From contig OX359192.1 of NCBI GenBank assembly GCA_947172415.1, positions 3,660,501 through 3,724,500 on the forward strand: a stretch of DNA of 64,000 bases, written 5' to 3'. The position numbers and the translations under genes are program-made. The number at the start of each line of letters is the position of its first letter. Within the stretch, counting starts at the first letter, position 1. The notes beneath the pieces were generated by a model, which searched no databases, had not been told where the DNA came from, and worked only from the letters and a program-made list of their open reading frames with translations. The DNA comes from Chondrosia reniformis. Lineage: Eukaryota; Porifera; Demospongiae; Chondrillida; Chondrillidae. This document shows, one piece after another, positions 61,605 through 64,000 of the stretch.

Positions 61605-64000
61605 TAATACTAGAACATACAACTTGTATATACAACTTGTACATAGCAACTGCATACAACTAGTATATACATACAACTAGTGTGTACAACTGGTACATAC
61701 TACTACATACAACTTGTACATAACTAGTACATAGAACTGGTACATAGTACGAGTACATAAAACTGGCATATACAACTACTACATAAACAACAAACTAGTA
61801 TATACACACAACTAGTACATAGCTAGTATTTACAATTAGTATATACATACAACTAGTACATAAAACTAGTTCAAACAATTAGTACATACAACTACTACAT
61901 CCAACCACTACATACAACCAGTACCTACATCTAGTAAATATAACTAGAACTAGTACATACCACTAGTACATTCAACTAGTACGTAAAAGTAGTCCTAACA
62001 ACTAGTACATACAACTAATGCCTACTTAATACCTACTATAACTAGGACTAGAACCTACAATTAGTACATACAGCTAGCACATACAACAAGTACAGGAAAC
62101 TAGTACAAACAAGTGGTACATACAACTACTACATATAACCAGTACATACACATATAACTAGTATATAAAAATAGTACATACACATAGTACATAAACCTAC
62201 AAAAAGTACATACAACTAGTACATACAACTAATTCATAGAAAGAGTACATAATACTTGAACATACAACTAGTACATTCAATTCGTACATACAACTAGCAC
62301 AAACAACTGGGTCATATAACTAATACATACACCTATTACATATAACGAGTACATACACATATACCTAGAAAATATAAATAGTTCATACAACTAGTACATA
62401 CAGCTAGTGCATACAACTAGAACATCGAACTAGTACACACACATATAACTAGTACATACAAATAGTAAATACAACTAGAACATAAAACTAGTGCGTACAA
62501 CTAGGACATGCAAATAGTACATGCAACTAGTATCTAGTACATACAACTAGTATAAACATACAACTAGTACACCGAACATGTACATGCAATTAGCAGATAC
62601 AACTAGTACTTTTGAACTAGTACGTATCACAAGTTCACACACCTGCTACACATAACTAATACATAAACAGATAACTAGTATATATGAATAGTACATACAC
62701 ATAGTACATACAACTAGAAACTAGAACATACAACTAGGATATATATAAAATAGTACATTTAACTAGTACATACAACTGGTATATACATACAACTAGGCCA
62801 TATAACTAGTACATACACCTACTACATATAACTAGTACATTACACGAATACCTAGTAAATGTAAATAGTACATACAACTAGTACATACAGCTAGCGCATA
62901 CAACTAGTACATATAACTAGTGCATAGAATTAGTACATACAACCAGCCAATACAGCTAGTACCTACAAGTAGTACGTATACCTAGTTCTTACACATAAAT
63001 ATATACATATAAATAGTACGTACAACTAGTATATATAACTAGTACAAACAACTAGTATATACACCCAGTATATACAAATGTAGCGAGTACATATAAGTAG
63101 TACACACATCTAGTACATACAACAATTACACAAAACTGGTACATACAACTAGTACATATAACTAGTACATATAACTAATACACACAACTAGTGTCTAGTA
63201 TATACAACTAGTACCTCACTAGTACCTAGTATAATTAGGACTAGAACCTACAACTAGTATATGCTACTAGTACATACAACTAGTACATGCAACTAGTACA
63301 TATAAGTAGTACATAGAATTACTACATACAACCAGCTGATACAGCTAGTACCTACAAGTAGTATATATACCTAGTACATACACAAAAATATAGTACATAT
63401 AAATAGTACGTACAACTAGTATATATAACTAGTACAAACAACTAGTATATACCCCCAGTATATACAAATGTAACGAGTACATATAAGTAGTACATACAAC
63501 TCGTACATACAACAATTACACAAAACTGGTACATACAACTAGTACATATAACTAGTACATATATCTAGTACAAACAACTAGTGTCTAGTATATACAACTA
63601 GTACCTCGATCCCTAGTACCTAGTATAATTAGGACTAGAACCTACAACTAGTATATACTACTAGTACATACAACTAGTACATGCAACTAGTACATATAAG
63701 TAGTACATAGAATTAGTACATACAACCAACTGATACAGCTAGTACCTACAAGTAGTATATATACCTAGTACAAACACAATAATATAGTACATATAAATAG
63801 TACGTACAACTAGTATATATAACTAGTACAAACAACTAGTATATACCCCAGTATATACAAATGTAACGAGTACATATAAGTAGTACATACAACTAGTACA
63901 TACAACAATTACACAAAACTGGTACATACAACTAGTACATATAACTAGTACATATATCTAGTACAAACAACTAATGTCTGGTGTATACAACTAGTACCTC
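61605..64000 (+). repeat. 13-bp minisatellite, forward, domain 7 (part 3)
   Basis: Up to about 61,975 this completes the interrupted second copy of the 465-bp unit. The rest is forward satellite ending in the 390-bp higher-order array. No gene. Confidence 0.93.
62925..64000 (+). repeat. Higher-order tandem array, ~390-bp unit, running off the window
   Basis: The string AAATAGTACGTACAACTAGT starts at 63,011, 63,401 and 63,795, giving periods of 390 and 394 bp; 390 equals 30 satellite units. Each copy also has CATAGAATTA, CAGCTAGTACCTACAAGTAG, CAAATGTAACGAGTACATAT (GTAGCGAG in the first copy), GTGTCTAGTATATACAACTA and CCTAGTATAATTAGGACTAG (third copy truncated by the edge). Copies are more alike than adjacent 13-mers. 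Confidence 0.92.

Noticed and set aside
1..64000. tRNA, rRNA or host genes
   Set aside because: No cloverleaf, rRNA-like run or multi-exon host gene was recognised by reading. Everything outside the satellite is accounted for by mobile DNA or unidentified short patches.

Overview
The window is a block of animal repetitive DNA with no convincing host gene. About four fifths of it is one degenerate 13-bp minisatellite, ACTAGTACATACA, read on the + strand or as its complement TGTATGTACTAGT. The rest is transposable elements inserted into it. A Penelope-like element (PLE), an R4-type restriction-like-endonuclease LINE, an APE-type LINE fragment, pogo/Tigger DNA transposons, a HIRAN-domain ORF and several TA-flanked MITEs point to an invertebrate metazoan. 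A sponge or cnidarian would fit, but the sequence does not fix the species.

Satellite layout. The unit runs forward in 1-17,893, reverse in 17,894-36,349, forward in 36,350-36,884, reverse in 37,399-40,308, forward in 40,309-42,355, reverse in 42,356-56,735 and forward from 56,736 to the end. Because the unit has three C to one G, each switch should flip GC skew. Higher-order structure sits on top: a nearly identical 2,202-bp tandem duplication (18,393-22,796), a ~2.8-kb recurrence between 42.7 and 48.3 kb, ~590-bp units near 54.7-55.9 kb, a 465-bp tandem unit near 59.8-62.0 kb, and a ~390-bp unit (30 x 13) at the right edge. The first domain carries its own signature motif, so the domains appear to have evolved separately.

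Insertions, left to right: PLE with a reverse transcriptase, a GIY-YIG endonuclease and an inverted partial copy at its left end (4,948-7,793); R4-clade LINE on the minus strand (11,065-14,470); a 2.3-kb element of unknown class ('family A') holding a palindrome with 450-bp arms (14,994-17,285); a pogo MITE (24,550-24,923); a LINE endonuclease fragment (26,206-27,036); a TA-flanked MITE (28,488-28,792); a miniature double-ended PLE tail (29,796-29,966); a short TIR element with a small ORF, then a GC-rich hairpin, at an orientation switch (36,885-37,398); two copies and three fragments of a hairpin-ended 'family C'; a second family A piece (49,455-49,722); a TA-flanked TIR element (51,572-53,007); a pogo/Tigger element whose catalytic core is missing and which carries an antisense HIRAN ORF (53,097-54,576); two nearly identical short family A copies (56,262-56,641 and 57,028-57,410); and a TA-flanked TIR element (60,363-61,604).

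All recognisable retrotransposon and transposase genes are broken by stops, frameshifts or deletions. The HIRAN ORF is the only recognisable domain that is still open. Because the satellite is duplicated, unoccupied paralogous sites exist inside the window for three insertions, which fixes their ends and TA duplications. A pericentromeric or other heterochromatic block is a reasonable inference, but nothing here shows centromere function.
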